A DNA stretch of 64,000 nt from Pinus tabuliformis. Taxonomy: Eukaryota > Streptophyta > Pinopsida > Pinales > Pinaceae. Below, in pieces: positions 34,103-46,907 of the stretch. The position numbers were made by a program, and so were the translations under genes. Under the pieces are notes generated by a model. That model did not search any database and had not been told where the DNA came from. It saw only the letters and a list, made by a program, of their open reading frames with translations. Position 1 is the first letter of the stretch, and each line of letters starts with the position of its first letter. The stretch is taken from the NCBI GenBank assembly GCA_031772625.1, contig CM062815.1, positions 603,124,505-603,188,504 on the forward strand, in the 5' to 3' direction.

Positions 34103-35168
34103 TGTTATAGACAATTTTGTGCCTTACAGCAACAGACATGAATTGTCAATAATCCAAGGGATCCAAAGTTCCCTAAATATGATGTTCCTACCCCTAGAGG
34201 AACAAGGTCAGCAAACCAACAACTCTCAGATCAGTTCTCCACCTGAAAATACTCAAAAACAAGCAATCCTGAAATCAAAGCAAGTGCTCCACTAGGTTTC
34301 TGCGCTGAAACTCAGTTGCTCCATGGTGTACCTGCGTTGCAAAGCAAGTGGGACAAAGGCCACCTGCGCTGAGCGAGATGGGACAAGTGGCACACTGAGT
34401 CATTGCTCTGGAATCTTCCAAAAATGACACTTGGATCAGGTATTTCGCCTTGTGATGAGTCAGAGGCTCTGTTTCTCCAAGTGGAAGCAAGGTTCTCCAA
34501 GTGGACTCAAGAACTGAAGATCAACTAAAGATTAACTGAAGAGAGAGAGGACACAAGGCAGCTACACATCAGTTGCAAGCTGACTCATCCTTTCTCAATT
34601 CATCTATATATTGAGCTCTCTCCTATGAGCTCAGGAGGCTGGAATTTGGTGCAAAGTAATGATATGCTATTGGTTTCACTATAGAGCTATTGGGTGATTG
34701 TTTGAGAGAGGTGAAGAGGAGAAATTCTTTCTGCTGGGAGGTGTTGCTGGATTGGAGCCTTCAATGGTTGTAATACTCTCAGAACCTTTACTTCTTCATT
34801 AATAAAAGCTATTGAGGTTCTTCTATGTGCTCTTGTTTCAATAATATATTGTGATAATTGCATGTTTGGTTTACACTAATCCTTGAACCAGTTATGATTG
34901 CATGCTTCTTGTAGTTTCCTTCTTTGTTATTTTGCAGGATCTCATTGTAGCTGGGCCAGCAAAAGAGCAAGGAGCTGGGAGCAAGCAGCCAAAGAGAAGA
35001 GTTTGGATTCGACATTAAGCGCAAGGCAACGGTTAGTGCATTTCTCCATTCTCTTTTGCTTTCATAAAGAAGTAAACCTTAAGTAGTTTGTTTTACAGTT
35101 GTTGCTAAGGTACTATCACCCTTAGAGTGGGATAGGGTCATCCGAGTCGGATACTTTTCCCTACAACA
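34103..35168 (+). repeat. 3' LTR of element E
   Basis: 1066 bp, about six differences by eye from the 5' LTR, preceded by a purine tract and followed by the target duplication GCCAT. Confidence 0.95.
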
Positions 35169-35173
35169 GCCAT

Positions 35174-38100
35174 TCCTTGGAAAAGTGAACAGAAGTAGGC
35201 TGAAGCTATACATAGGGGATCTTGCCCCTGCGCAATGACTATATGGCAGCAGGGCAGTCTCAGTAATCTAGGCAGTTGCAAGGGATTACAAGACTATAAA
35301 ATACGCTGCCCGATGTGATGAAGAATGTGGTAGAAAGACTACATAGAGGATGACAGAGGTGCGACAGGTAAAGCTGCACTGCATGATCTACACCATGGAG
35401 GAGGATGTCACGCAAGTGGGTCCAAAAGTAACCATTGAGGTTACTATTCATGATTTGATGGCCAAAAATCAGTTAAGGGGAGTGGGTAGGCACTATTTAT
35501 GATGAAAATATTTTGAGATCTACCACCAAAGATGCATTTATTATCAGAATTTGAGGTGAAGGTCAGATTTGAATTCAAAATCCCTATAAATCTCGCATGT
35601 TGGACCACCGAAGAACACTTTGCATTTTGAGACTTTTTTGGGTGATTTGTTGTCTGAAGTTTATGAGTCGTCAATTATGGGAGGATTTCATGGCAAGCGC
35701 AACATTTTCTACCTTGCCTACGTGGAACCAGAAGGCCATCCTCCAGCAAATGACTTCCACCAACCCCGCTGAAGCCCTAAGTTCAGAAGCTAATGTGTCT
35801 GACGCACCGGTCCCTAAGAGTTCTAGTATGGAAGCATCAACCCCTGTGCCTACTGCACCAAGGTCGCCAAGGCCAAAGCAATTCGTTGCAAAAGAGAAGT
35901 AACCAGCTACAAAAGAGAAGCAACTAGCCACAAAGTAGAATTAGAAGAAGCAAATGTTAATGAGAATGTCTCCAAGGAAGAATCCGGAGGTGCGACAGAA
36001 GGAGAGGAAAGACAAAAAACTGGAGAAAGTGGTCAATTTAGAAGAGGAGGAATACCAAGGTGTCGAGGAAGTAGATGCTGAAGAGATCGAGCCTATCTCA
36101 AGGCTACCCAAGTATATCCCTTTGCAGAAGGGAAAGACAAAGGTTACCAAAGACCCCGATTCCAGGAAGTTCATGGTATCGAAACCCCTGTTGCCTAAAT
36201 AGGTGGAATTTTAAGGTCGTAGGTTAGCACGCATTCCAGTACTGAAAATGGAGGACTGGGACCTCATAGACCATGAGAGGTTCCTGCATTTAGCAACCAA
36301 AAAATATATGACAAAGATATATTATGAAGAAACAGGGGTTACACAGTTGGAGCCGATGAAGTGGGCCAGAGGTGTTGAGCAGGCGAGGCTGTTGCACATG
36401 CTCTTAGTGTCGCACTATCATCGCTCAACTATCAACACGATGTGTGTGCGCCAGCTCCTCGCGCTGGTGCACAATGGGTGTTTATGGCTTAGGGAGCCCA
36501 TCCTAATAACTGACATGTTGATCCATAGGATAACGAAGCTGCCTTACAAAGGAGCGGATCCTACCAAGGAGTTTGGAGGGAAAATGAGAGAAAAATACAT
36601 GGTGGATAAAATGAAGAAATAGTTTGGCCTTGTTAAAAAGTCACGCAGATACTCTATCCTCTCAAGTCAAGACTAGGCAGTGCAATTCGCTGCCTAGATT
36701 CTTGCGAGAAAAATTATGGGGAAGTGCAGCACGGATGAAATTCCAGTGCTGGTAGTGTCACTTGCAGTACAATGCGTGAAGGGAGTCCAATACAATTGGG
36801 CAAAGTATCTATGCCAGGAGTTCCTTGTAAACTATCGAGAAGCCCAGGAAGAAATCAAACCATTCCATTATGCATGGCTGTTGTTGTCTATTGTGTTAGT
36901 CACTTAGAGGTTCCCAGAGGACAGTCAGTTCCCCCCGCAGAAGGAAGATTTACCTGAGCTAGCACAGTTCGCCTCGTTGTGGTAAACAATGGATCCGGAA
37001 AGGATCAAGGAGTCCAATTTTTTTTGGATTTTTGTAGAGATGGACCTTCGTATGGTGATCAATCAGAGGCCAAGTTTGTCCCTAACCTTGTTCATGTAGT
37101 TATTGGCCTACGTGGAGTTCAAGGCTGATTTTCATAGTGTGTCCATCAGAGTGCGGAAGGACCCAAAGCACACATGGCACCAGTTGCCTTATTTGGTATC
37201 TGAGACGGATGTGCAAGAGATTGTGGGGTATTGGCCAACAGAGTGGCGCTAACCCATGGGACTTGATGAGGGAAAAAGAAAAGGGACAGAGAGATCTGCT
37301 ACACAGAAGCGGACATATGCAACTCAGAAGGCCATGCATGCTTTGGCTGAGTAGAAGAAGAAGGAAGCTACTCCTAAGATAGTTGCAAAAAAAGAACAGG
37401 TGGAGAAAAAGTGAGTTGCTAAAGATCAAGATGAGAAGGAACAATAGGATACAAAAGAAGGCGACAAATCAGCTTCGCAGCACACTAACGAGCAAGAGCT
37501 GTCAGAGCAGGGAGGAGGCGGTGGTGAGGAGCAGAGAACTCCTTTCATCTTGAAGAGACATGGGTAGGAGAAGACGAGTGGACAATGAAAAAAGCATAAG
37601 TGTGATAATCAGACACACATCGACCTAATGGTGTTGACAAAAGGTGATCTCGATGAGATTGGTGACAAGGTGAGAGACACAATGACTAAGGTGTTGCAGC
37701 GGTTTGAGAAACAATCTATGCAGACATTGGGGAGCATCCAAAAGGATTTGCGTGAACCGTAGATCTAGGCTAATAGGATTTAAGCGAGCGTTGGGAAAGC
37801 GAGCGGGGTGCAAGCGAGCCTAGCACGGGGAAGTGGAATAGTGGTGGAGCTGGAACCGACTTTGGACCTTAGAGTCATACAATTACCAGAGGGGTATGTG
37901 CATGTAGGATCAGATGAGGATCGATCTATGATCAATACAGTGAAGGAAATGGGGCTGAATTTGGTCGCGCTACCGCTCCAGAACCTCCATGCACTGCATC
38001 AGGGAGTGTCAGATGAGTTGAGGATCAAATAACAACATGCCCTCACAGTTGTCAGTGAGTTTAAGGTCAACAACGAACAGTTGTTTTCAGAGAAAACTCA

Positions 38101-38880
38101 GGCACTGAAGGAAAAGGAGGAGCTACAGACATGACGTCAAAGCCTGGAAACAACAATCGAGCAAGCCTGCAAGTTAGTACCTAAATTGAACATACCAAAG
38201 GATGTAGAGGCCTCAACCAAAGTACAGAAATTGGTTGTTGCAATACATGCATCAAAGGAGGAAGTCGGCAAGGTTACCTTTGATTTCCAGATGAAGATAG
38301 CAGAGCTGCAGTTGAAGTTGCAGCCCATGACTCCGCTAGAGGTATGGGAGCAGCGTGCAACAACCATCAAGGAGAATATGAGCACCTTGGATGCCGCAGT
38401 CAATGACTGCACAATGATGTTTGATGCAGCAATGGAATTATGGACAAATCTGCAGGAGGACCCAAACCTGCAGAAGTTGAACACTGATGTATGAGAGATG
38501 TAGCAAAAGTATGATGAGGTTCAAGCAATTGCATGCACTTTGGCACCAGTGCAACACCTCGCGAAGTTACAAGAGGGAAAGAAGCTACAAGCACAGGTGG
38601 AAGAATTGCAACAGAAAGAGGCACTACTCAAGACCAAATTACAGTTGTGGATAGAGGAAGCTTGTCATCTTACTCTGTCACTTGAGAAAAAGCTAAAGGC
38701 TCTACAACAGACACATAGGACAATGTGCCTCGCAATGGAGGGCCCAACAACAAATAAATTGGTTGAACAGGTACAACAAGTAGCAACGCAGAGCATGTTG
38801 AAGTTGCAGTGTTGTAGGTTGAGCTAGGTGGTCTTCGCAGTAAGATCGAGGCGCCAACAAAGTGATTCGAGGGAGAGTCA
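35174..38880 (+). mobile_element. Element D: remaining integrase end and extra coding region after pol
   Basis: A short integrase tail follows E. From about 35690 to 38830 comes an old coding region that is not gag or pol. Pieces visible: an S/T/P-rich start (near 35690-35900), a K/E-rich basic part (35950-36200), a more conserved-looking globular part (36248-36640, with MEDWDLIDHERFLHLATKKY), then from about 38040 to 38820 a Q/L/K/E-rich region consistent with coiled coil. I do not recognise the family. Position between integrase and 3' LTR is that of the additional ORFs known in several plant Gypsy lineages. Broken, about ten or more breaks. The purine tract GTTGGGGGCC lies at 38891-38900. 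Confidence 0.65.
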
Positions 38881-38900
38881 TGATCTTTGTGTTGGGGGCC

Positions 38901-39925
38901 TGTTGGGATAGGATCCCTAGGGTCAACTTTTGGGGTTAGTTAACCCAAGTTTTGTGTATAGATTTTTTTAAAAGATGTAAAGTATCCACAAAATGTGGAT
39001 GCGAAGTGCGCAGGTAGATAGGAGTCAAAGGGTTCTTAGCCCCTTGTTTGGAGTCAGTTTTAAGATTCTCCCATGGTTCACGGACCATGGTATTATATGA
39101 AAGGAAGCTATAAATATTTGAGTCATGGTGAGTCTTAGAGATAACTTAGAATGAAGAATTGTGAATTGTGAATGGTTTTGTTGTTTTGGGAAAGTACTAA
39201 GGTAGGAAGGCTCTGCTTCATGTACTTAGGCGAGAAGGGGAAGGCTCTTGTAGTTGAGTGCGAAGGAGGCCTTGGTAAGTCCGTAGCTAAGTGCGCGGAC
39301 CCTTGTAGCTGAGTGCACAGGGTACAAGAGTCTGTAATATGAACATTGAAGATCAATAAAGACTGATTTTAAGGAATTACTGTGCATTTATGTCGAAACT
39401 GTTTATGTTATAGTATGTCACTTAATGATATGGTTTTATGAAATATTGAATGAATGTTGTGCGAAGCCACTGAACCTATCTTAATGATGCATGATATGAG
39501 TAGTTATCTACTTTTGCAAAGTTAAAAGCTATTTCTGTTATGTTTTCTGATAAATTGGATAGGTTTGCACAAACTCAGATCTAGGGTTGTTTATTAATGC
39601 GTGAAAATAGATAAGTTGTCTATTTAAAGTCTGTAAAGACTGATCATAGACTTTCACGAAGGTATGGAAGCCATTTTAACTCAGTTACAGTGACGATCCC
39701 TAGAAGGATACCGATCTGCACGAAGGCAGATTTGAGGTATAGAAGCCTAAGAACCACTTATCACATGTCCCTGGATGCAGAAACATGGTTCCAACATCCC
39801 CCAATACTGCTTCGGGTGGATTGCAACCTGTGCTATGCAGGTTGTTGCCGAAAGGGCCAGTAGTTAGGGTTTTGTTGGTTGGCATAAATAACTCTGAACC
39901 TGGTTCAGGCCCCTTTAAGCCAACA
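38901..39925 (+). repeat. 3' LTR of element D (1025 bp)
   Basis: TGTTGGGATA to AAGCCAACA; aligns along its length with 19515-20573 with several small indels. Confidence 0.92.
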
Positions 39926-41334
39926 AGATACATTCAACTATGTTCTTTTTGACCAATAAAATATTTACACGGATCAATGGAAAGCTCATATTTCCTTTAT
40001 TTATTTATTCAATTGAATTTTTGTTAGAGATTCTTTTGTTTTCCAAATTTGGTAATTTTTATTTTAATTTGCATTTCAATTTAATTTTGATTGGTTTTTT
40101 GATAGGAGAACAATTGAGGAGACGAGGAAAAGAAGTTTTTAATCAATAGAATTGCTCCAACAAGAGAATAAAAATAATTTTGACCAATGAAAATTGTTGG
40201 GGCAGATTTATTCTTCAACAACTCTCCTTTTTGGAATTCATTTTTGTAATTATAAATAGTGGTTTGTAGAATGGAGAAAGGGGGCTCCTCTCTTCTACAA
40301 TTTTGTAATTAATAAAGAATTATTGTAATAGGAGTTTCATGTTGTAGGTATAGAGGATCAATCTCAGATATGAGAATCATTGGGATTTGTCTTTTTTCAA
40401 ATCTAGACTTTGTATTATAGGCAAAACTTACACTATTGCAATTTTCCCTTTTTAAGGAAAAGTGTTTAATTTGAAAGATATTGTTGGAGGTCAGTTCAAC
40501 AAATAGAGCAAGAGATCAAGTTTCATTAGTTTGTAATATGAATACCTTTATTTAATGGAAAATTTCATTTATGTAATCGCAAATCTGTGTAAATTTTTCT
40601 CATGTTGTGCATTCATGTTTAATATGAGGAAAAATGTCTTTTGAATTATCTATCTAATTCATAGTCACATAGATCTGTTATTAATTTATGTTTGCTCAAA
40701 TATTTAAATCATATTTCTAAGTAGCCATTTACTTAGAAATCTATCATCAAAATTTGATTCAATGACTATTGAAATTATGAGAACTTTTTCTTGGTTTTGA
40801 TAGTCAATTATTAATTGTTGAATGATTTGCCAACATAAGATGTTTTGGTAATTATAATATCAGCTAGTAGAACTATTTCAATAGCCAGATATTCATCATA
40901 AACTAGGCATGTTAAAACCCCAATCATTTAATTATTTTTCTCTCAGTTGGGTTAGATCTACATCTTCCTAATCGAGATAGGCTTAGGATTTCTTTCCTTT
41001 TTCTTAAATTATAGTATTATCTTTTATTTAGATTAATCATTACATTTCTAGAAGTCCTCTTATCAAAGAGGTGAAATTTATTTATGGTTTGGATGAGCGC
41101 TAGATCGGCTTAAGGATAAATTTCTTGCCTGAGCTCAGCAAGAGGGATGATCTGATGGCTCTTATTTATTGGTAAGATAAAGGAATACATTAATCTAATA
41201 GAGATAGAGAGAAGGTAACTAGACCTAGTTTAACCAGTTGGAACCACCATTCCAAACGGAAAAGGAGTTGCTTTAAGTTCCCAACCAGGTGCTCTCCCTT
41301 ATAATGTTGAGGCAGACATTTCGAGCCTACAACT
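39926..41334 (+). repeat. 5' LTR of element C, right part
   Basis: Continues the C LTR after element D; matches about 48660-50050. It includes a TATA-like ATTATAAATAG (near 40250) and ends GAGCCTACAACT. The following TTTTTGGCGCTAGAAGG is in primer-binding position. Confidence 0.87.
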
Positions 41335-41900
41335 TTTTGGCGCTAGAAGGAGGGCATACTAAAATTGTATCTCTAATTAATTTGTGCTTTAAAATTTTAT
41401 TTTATCACTATGGCTCCATGTAAAAGATTTTCTTAGAGTTTCTTTATTGGATCTCATCCATCTTCCACTCTAGTAAAGGAAGTCTAGGCCCTGGGTTAGG
41501 TAAAATTCAATGGTAAGACATCTACTTTTAGTTATCTCCTTCAAATTATTTGAAGTTCCAATTATTTCATTATTGGCGAAGGTGTTACTTGCAGGATCTT
41601 CACTCTTACTTTGACAGGAAGAGCCAAAGACTAGTTCTTTTCTCTCCCAGTTTCCTCTGTACATAGCTAGGATGAGTTTTCAAAGATTTTCCTTCACACA
41701 TTTTAGGAATATGACTACGAAAATGTGTGTGATCAGTTAGAAGACTTGTGTATGATGGAAGGTGAAACTTTGGATATGTTTTATGTTATATTCAAATTAA
41801 TTTTAATGCAATTTCAGTCCAAATATTTGCCTCAATTCCAATTAATAGGTTGGTTTAAACATTTGATATCTCTTTCTTGTATTCTCGATCAAGAATAAAA
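41335..41900 (+). mobile_element. Element C: primer site and gag remnant
   Basis: After the primer-site-like TTGGCGCTAGAAGGAGGGC, a short gag fossil is recognisable by VKFNGKTSTFSYLLQII, TLTLTGRAKD and FFSLPVSSV, which are typical of the Retrotrans_gag domain (the W-F-x-x-L-P region). Broken, several breaks. No zinc knuckle or pol follows. Confidence 0.6.
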
Positions 41901-41943
41901 AAACAAAAAAAAATAAAAATCATTTTTTTCTATTGAAAAATAA

Positions 41944-42447
41944 ATGGCTCAAACCATCAAGAATGATCCTCTTCTAGAAACTAGAATTGCTAATGAACAA
42001 TTTCAGGAGAAAAATGATTTTTCCCAAATAAATAATGTTGTTGTGAATGAACAATTACAACCAGAAATAAGCAGCAATCAATATCTTCCTCCTGATATTC
42101 TTTTAAGCAATGGAAAAACCAATTCTTTCAGCAATGAGGACATGGATCAACATCCCAAAGTTTACAATCATGTTAATCAAGAAGATTTTGAAGCACACAT
42201 TTTGGGAAATGAGAAACATTTTTCTAATAGAGAAATTTATAGTTTTGTAAATTCAAATTCCCACTTTTCTCTATATCCTGATTTATTTGATAATTCATTA
42301 AATAATAATGCAGCTGCTCCTTTTTATATTGATAATAGTTCACAAGATAAAGGAGTTATCATTTACGAATTATCAGTAAGTTCTGATAGGGATAGAGAAA
42401 ATGAATTAATTACAATTCTGCAAATTTTCTATTTGATTCTGATTTAG
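41944..42447 (+). CDS. Element C: N/S-rich ORF of unknown function, 167 aa
   Basis: An ATG-started open frame rich in N, S, D, E and Q, with no recognisable domain; low-complexity composition and AT-rich codons. A second similar piece (MNHHYDFSNHESS, 42597-42866) lies downstream in another frame. It follows the gag remnant, so it is probably the tail of the element's single gag-type coding region. It could equally be chance in AT-rich DNA. Confidence 0.35.
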   Translation: MAQTIKNDPLLETRIANEQFQEKNDFSQINNVVVNEQLQPEISSNQYLPPDILLSNGKTNSFSNEDMDQHPKVYNHVNQEDFEAHILGNEKHFSNREIYSFVNSNSHFSLYPDLFDNSLNNNAAAPFYIDNSSQDKGVIIYELSVSSDRDRENELITILQIFYLILI

Positions 42448-42869
42448 GAAAATAAAGCATTATTGAAATTGTTCACAATGATGAAAACATTGAACCTTGT
42501 TATTCTTCTTCTTCAAAAAATGTTAACTCTTTAAGTAAATTTGTTTTTGAAGATGAAAAGAATGTTAATTTAAATGTTTCAATAAATTCCCAATCATTGA
42601 ATCATCATTATGATTTCAGCAATCATGAATCTTCCCCAAATTATGACTCCTACAATGATAACTTACCTTTTTATGATCTTAATCTAAAAAAATTGCCATC
42701 TCTGCAAGTGAATGGAAACAAAAATGATTTTAATTTTGTAATCACTTGTGAGAGGAAAATCTTTACAAATAGACTCCCACTATGTTGTATCATTATATGT
42801 AATATAGATGTAAATTGTATTTTGCCTTTTTCTCGTTTACTTCAAATCTCATTTTTTATTTTCTAAACA

Positions 42870-45800
42870 CACTACGCTGGTACTACGAGCATCAAAACAC
42901 TAGTCTCTCATCTAACACATTAATCAGCATAAATGAAAATCAATTTTAGAATTTCAATCATCATCATTTGCTAATTTTTATCTTGAAATTCTATTTGACG
43001 ATTATGTGTGTCCAACCTCTTTTTGATTTTCAAATTGATTTTTCACGAATATTGACATTTGAAAGCCTATTATTATATATTGGTCAATCATGTAATCCCT
43101 CTAGAAATTTTCTACATTACTACCCATGATTTATCAATCCATTTGAAAAGAAAGTTTCTAGTCATGTACATATAATTCCTTGTTTACAATAGCCTATGAT
43201 ATTTAAAGAATTATCATTTAACACTGGCATGTTGTTTCCTCTTTCCCTAAACCTCTTTCAGGCATCAATTGAAATACATCTTGAATTTTATGATCCCGTA
43301 GACAAATGTTTGAAAGAATTTCAAGGAAAGGATTATGTAAATAAGTTTTTGCTAAATTTAGAAGTAAATAGTAGGCTGAGTTTTCTTTTCAATGATTTGA
43401 TTGTAATTATATTTTTGTTACTGTTGTCTATTTTGTACATACATGCAGAAGTAAAAATGAGAAAATGGTTACACTAGAAGTACGTCTATACCTTGTCATG
43501 TTTCCTTTCATTTAGTTAGTATTAGGAATAGATTAATTTAAATTTAGATCATTTTCCTGTTTGTAGATTTTTAATAAGCATGTAATGAGCCTATGATGCT
43601 AAGAGTGTTCGAAAAGTACAATTTCTTAAATTTCGCTTATGCAACACTTGCTTATTCTTCTTATTGAAGCTTCATCATATTGTTGAAACTTGTAAATAAA
43701 AACAAGGATGGAGTTCCAAAGAATCTTTGCAATCAAGTGTTTTTAAGAAATTCAATTTTCATTCATAAGCATTTCTATATGACCACTTTCATCACTCTCA
43801 TTCCTCTATATGAAGCAGACGCAAATCAATAGCTCATTACTTAGAATTTTAGATTGAATAAATAGATGATGTTTTAACATATGCAAATTTTGAGAGATAG
43901 ATGGGAGAGCTTGAAGATTCATGAGGTAAAATTGCAATCAAAATTATTTTAGGTATATGTCCATATGTTCATCTTCGTCTGTTGTTAGTTTTCTCTTTTC
44001 ATATTTTACTTCTTATTTATCTTTTGACTTCTTTTGCAGGACTTCATTAGCTTGATTTGGAGACTTTATTTTTACTTAGATTTACAATAAAGCAAACAGT
44101 CAACCCATTCCAGATCATTGACATGTTTAGGGAAGTATTTTTTTCATCAGAATTTAAGTATTCTATAGTTTTTCTTCTATTGATATTTTCCTTTCTTTGA
44201 AAATTTAACAATATGAGTCAATAATCATATTCTTCCTCTCATTGCTGCAGTTCAAAGGAAATTCTTAGACTCTTTCTTGCTCATATTTTCTACAAGCAAA
44301 GAAAATTGAAAAAATCTTGCAGCAAATGATCTTATCCATGATTTTACCTCTGCCCCTTCCGAATATCATATTTGTCAGGTTGAGTTGAACCATTTCACTT
44401 CACTCATTCATATTGCATCCACTTTAGTGACATTTCTTTCTACCAAAATGACTCAGAGCCTCTAACTGGTAAATCTTGGAGTTCTGATTCTCTGTTATTC
44501 ATTCTTCCAAGATTCTCATTTCTCTTTGTTCCGAGTCTTTTAATTTCTCAGAATAGTGAGATATCATATTATATAATATTGTTGGTCTCTCGTAAATTCA
44601 TCCATTACTCTATAGTTTGACTTATCAGGTTATCATGATGTTTGAGATCTTGGATGAATTTATAATTACAATTTTATCAAACCCCAAGCTTTTATTTCTT
44701 AAGATGGCTTTGGGGCGTTGGGGATATACATTCTTCATAGTATGCGCACATAGGTCTCTTTTTACTCTTCTTAGCAATATCCCTGGCTAATGAGAAATTT
44801 CATCAATTGTGGTGCATTTATGTTTCTACCTTTGTCCCACTATTGTATGCCCATTTCATTATCTGAATCATCTTTTAGTGTGCAACTTTATTTTCTTTTC
44901 AAGGCACTCTTGATAGCCACTATGGTAATCCAACAATTGGTAAGGAATTTGGAATAGGTAAAGGTAATGGATCATGGTTAAATCATTTCTTATTTATCTT
45001 ATATTTGAGTTTTGATATAAAACTTTATATTTAGCATGCAAAATTTCAAGACCTCTCCATCTACACATATGCATCACACTGTTTAGGACTTGGTCTTGAT
45101 TCTTGACAATTTACGAAAACCATGGAGTGGATATGAAATCTGAAAAAACGAAGAGAAAAATTACTTTTGCAATTCATAGAGAAGCATGTCATCATTCTCA
45201 TTTTTTATTGATTTTATTTACTTCATAATCCTTGGACATGAAACATTGTTTTCTTTTAGTTTAATAATTGCCTTAGTTCAGATTTAATAAATGACTATTT
45301 TGGATCAATAAGATCTCAAAAAATTCAACTTCGTCATGCTTTTAATTCTAATTAAAAGAAGAAATTATTTTTTTTATTGGAGAAAATGATATCTTTTAGG
45401 TAAAATTAAATGAAATTCTCCAATGGTAAGTTTCATATGCCCACTTGCATTCATTTCTATTTTTTTACTTTTGGTTTCAATTTTGTTTTTAGATTTTGCT
45501 GATACAAAATTCTGTTTTGCAGGTCTCCATGAGTTATTTTCACACCTCTACCATCTCAGATTGGGAACTCATTCTCTTTGTTGTTTTTTTTTCAAGTTTT
45601 TGGACGACAATAATGATTGTTCATCAAATAAGCTAAACTGGGGATTTTTTGAACCTTTAGTCTGTTTCTAAAGCATTTCTTTTGTCAAAAAATGGTTAAG
45701 ATGATTTTATGCAGAATTTGTTTTGAAAGAAGGAAATCTGCAATAGACAAAGACTTCTCATTTGGCTTAATTTCACCTCATCACTGCTATTTCCCTTACG

Positions 45801-46907
45801 ACTTAGAAGCCTAATTGCTTGTAACTCTGCAAGATAAACTCATTAAAATATTAACATGAGACAAACTCACATGGTTATCTTCTTTTACTCTTTTGTTGAG
45901 ATATTTGTATAATTAGTCTTGTTGGGGTTTGTCTTTTAAATTTTGGCTTTTCTTTCAGCTTCTCCTTTCCTCATTTTTATATTTTTGGAGTTTGTTGATT
46001 TCTCTTTAATTTCAGTTTCGAGTTATTTTTCCCTTTCACAGTTGGTTTTGACTTGATTTTGGTGACTCCACAATGATTTGTGTGGAAGGCATTTTCCTCA
46101 CCCAATAATGGTTGGTATACATGAGAAATATTTACTCTGTCTATTTCATTTATCATTAAATATATATCTTTATGGAACCATAAAGGCCTCTTTCTTTAAA
46201 ATAACTTTCATGGAGGAACACACATATTTTCTAAGTAATATAGTTCACCATTTTAAGGAAAGAAATGACTTGAGTTTAACTCAATGCCTCCCTCCCAACC
46301 CTCCACTTTATAAAAGCCTATGATTGATAATCACAGGAAAATAATTTGGAGTCAACATTATGAAAGTATTATATCCATTAATATAATTCTCTATTACCAT
46401 CCCACCTCTTTCACTTAGGTACATCATAAACTAAAATCTAACAAATGCACTTATCAAAAGGGTGATTGAAAGAGGAAGCATGGTAAATACAAGTAAACCT
46501 GTCGAGGCTATGGATGCTCACTCGCAGTGTGGCCATGCTTGTATGACATAAAAGACAACTTTGTTGGGGTATTGTTCAGGCTTTCTGGCAGCGAAGCGAT
46601 GTCAGAGACCATTCATAACAATGGATGTATGTTTTATCAAAAACTCCTATCTGTACCTTCTTCTACTTTTCATACGAGGTAATCTTAAAATAAACTTTTC
46701 CCAAAATTTGGATTCATAATTCTAAACTTAGCTTGTTCTGAGTACTTATTTTTTCAAACTCATCTTGCTTAATCTATTTATGTGGGACCCATGTGAAATG
46801 TTTTACTGTTAGGCAATTTCGTGGAATACATTATTTTTAACCTTTGGGTAAATTAAAGTTCATTAACATTAACCAGCGATAACTGGTTCTTCCCCGCGTG
46901 TTGTCAG
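42870..46907 (+). other. Non-coding interior of element C
   Basis: About 4 kb of T-rich sequence with many small open frames and no recognisable domain in any frame. No pol. I see no clear purine tract before the 3' LTR. Confidence 0.6.

Larger units (their letters stand above)
27006..35168 (+). mobile_element. Element E: recent gag-protease-only LTR element (TR-GAG-like)
   Basis: E is 8163 bp, with LTRs of exactly 1066 bp each (27006-28071; 34103-35168) and a perfect 5-bp target duplication GCCAT (27001-27005; 35169-35173). I count about six differences between LTRs (0.6%), so it is by far the youngest element here, perhaps within the last few million years at slow plant rates. It has a primer-binding site, a 1.7-kb leader, one uninterrupted ORF (29784-31376), a 2.7-kb non-coding tail full of hairpins, and a purine tract. 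No RT, RNase H or integrase is present, so movement would need a partner element. It looks whole for its type. This matches the published description of TR-GAG elements (terminal repeats with only a gag-type ORF). Confidence 0.93.
19515..39925 (+). mobile_element. Element D: Ty3/Gypsy element with extra coding region after pol
   Basis: LTRs are 19515-20573 and 38901-39925. Own length without E is about 12.2 kb. Order: leader, gag with several zinc knuckles, protease, RT, RNase H, integrase, then about 3.2 kb of additional coding-like sequence before the purine tract and 3' LTR. The order PR-RT-RH-IN defines Ty3/Gypsy. It is thoroughly broken (well over twenty breaks). LTRs differ by roughly 12-15% by eye. 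It sits in the 5' LTR of element C, as shown by the uninterrupted 3' LTR near 48650; no clear target duplication remains. Confidence 0.92.

Noticed and set aside
42597-43477. Open frames in the interior of element C
   Set aside because: Low-complexity, AT-driven composition; only the ATG-started frame at 41944 was kept, with low confidence.
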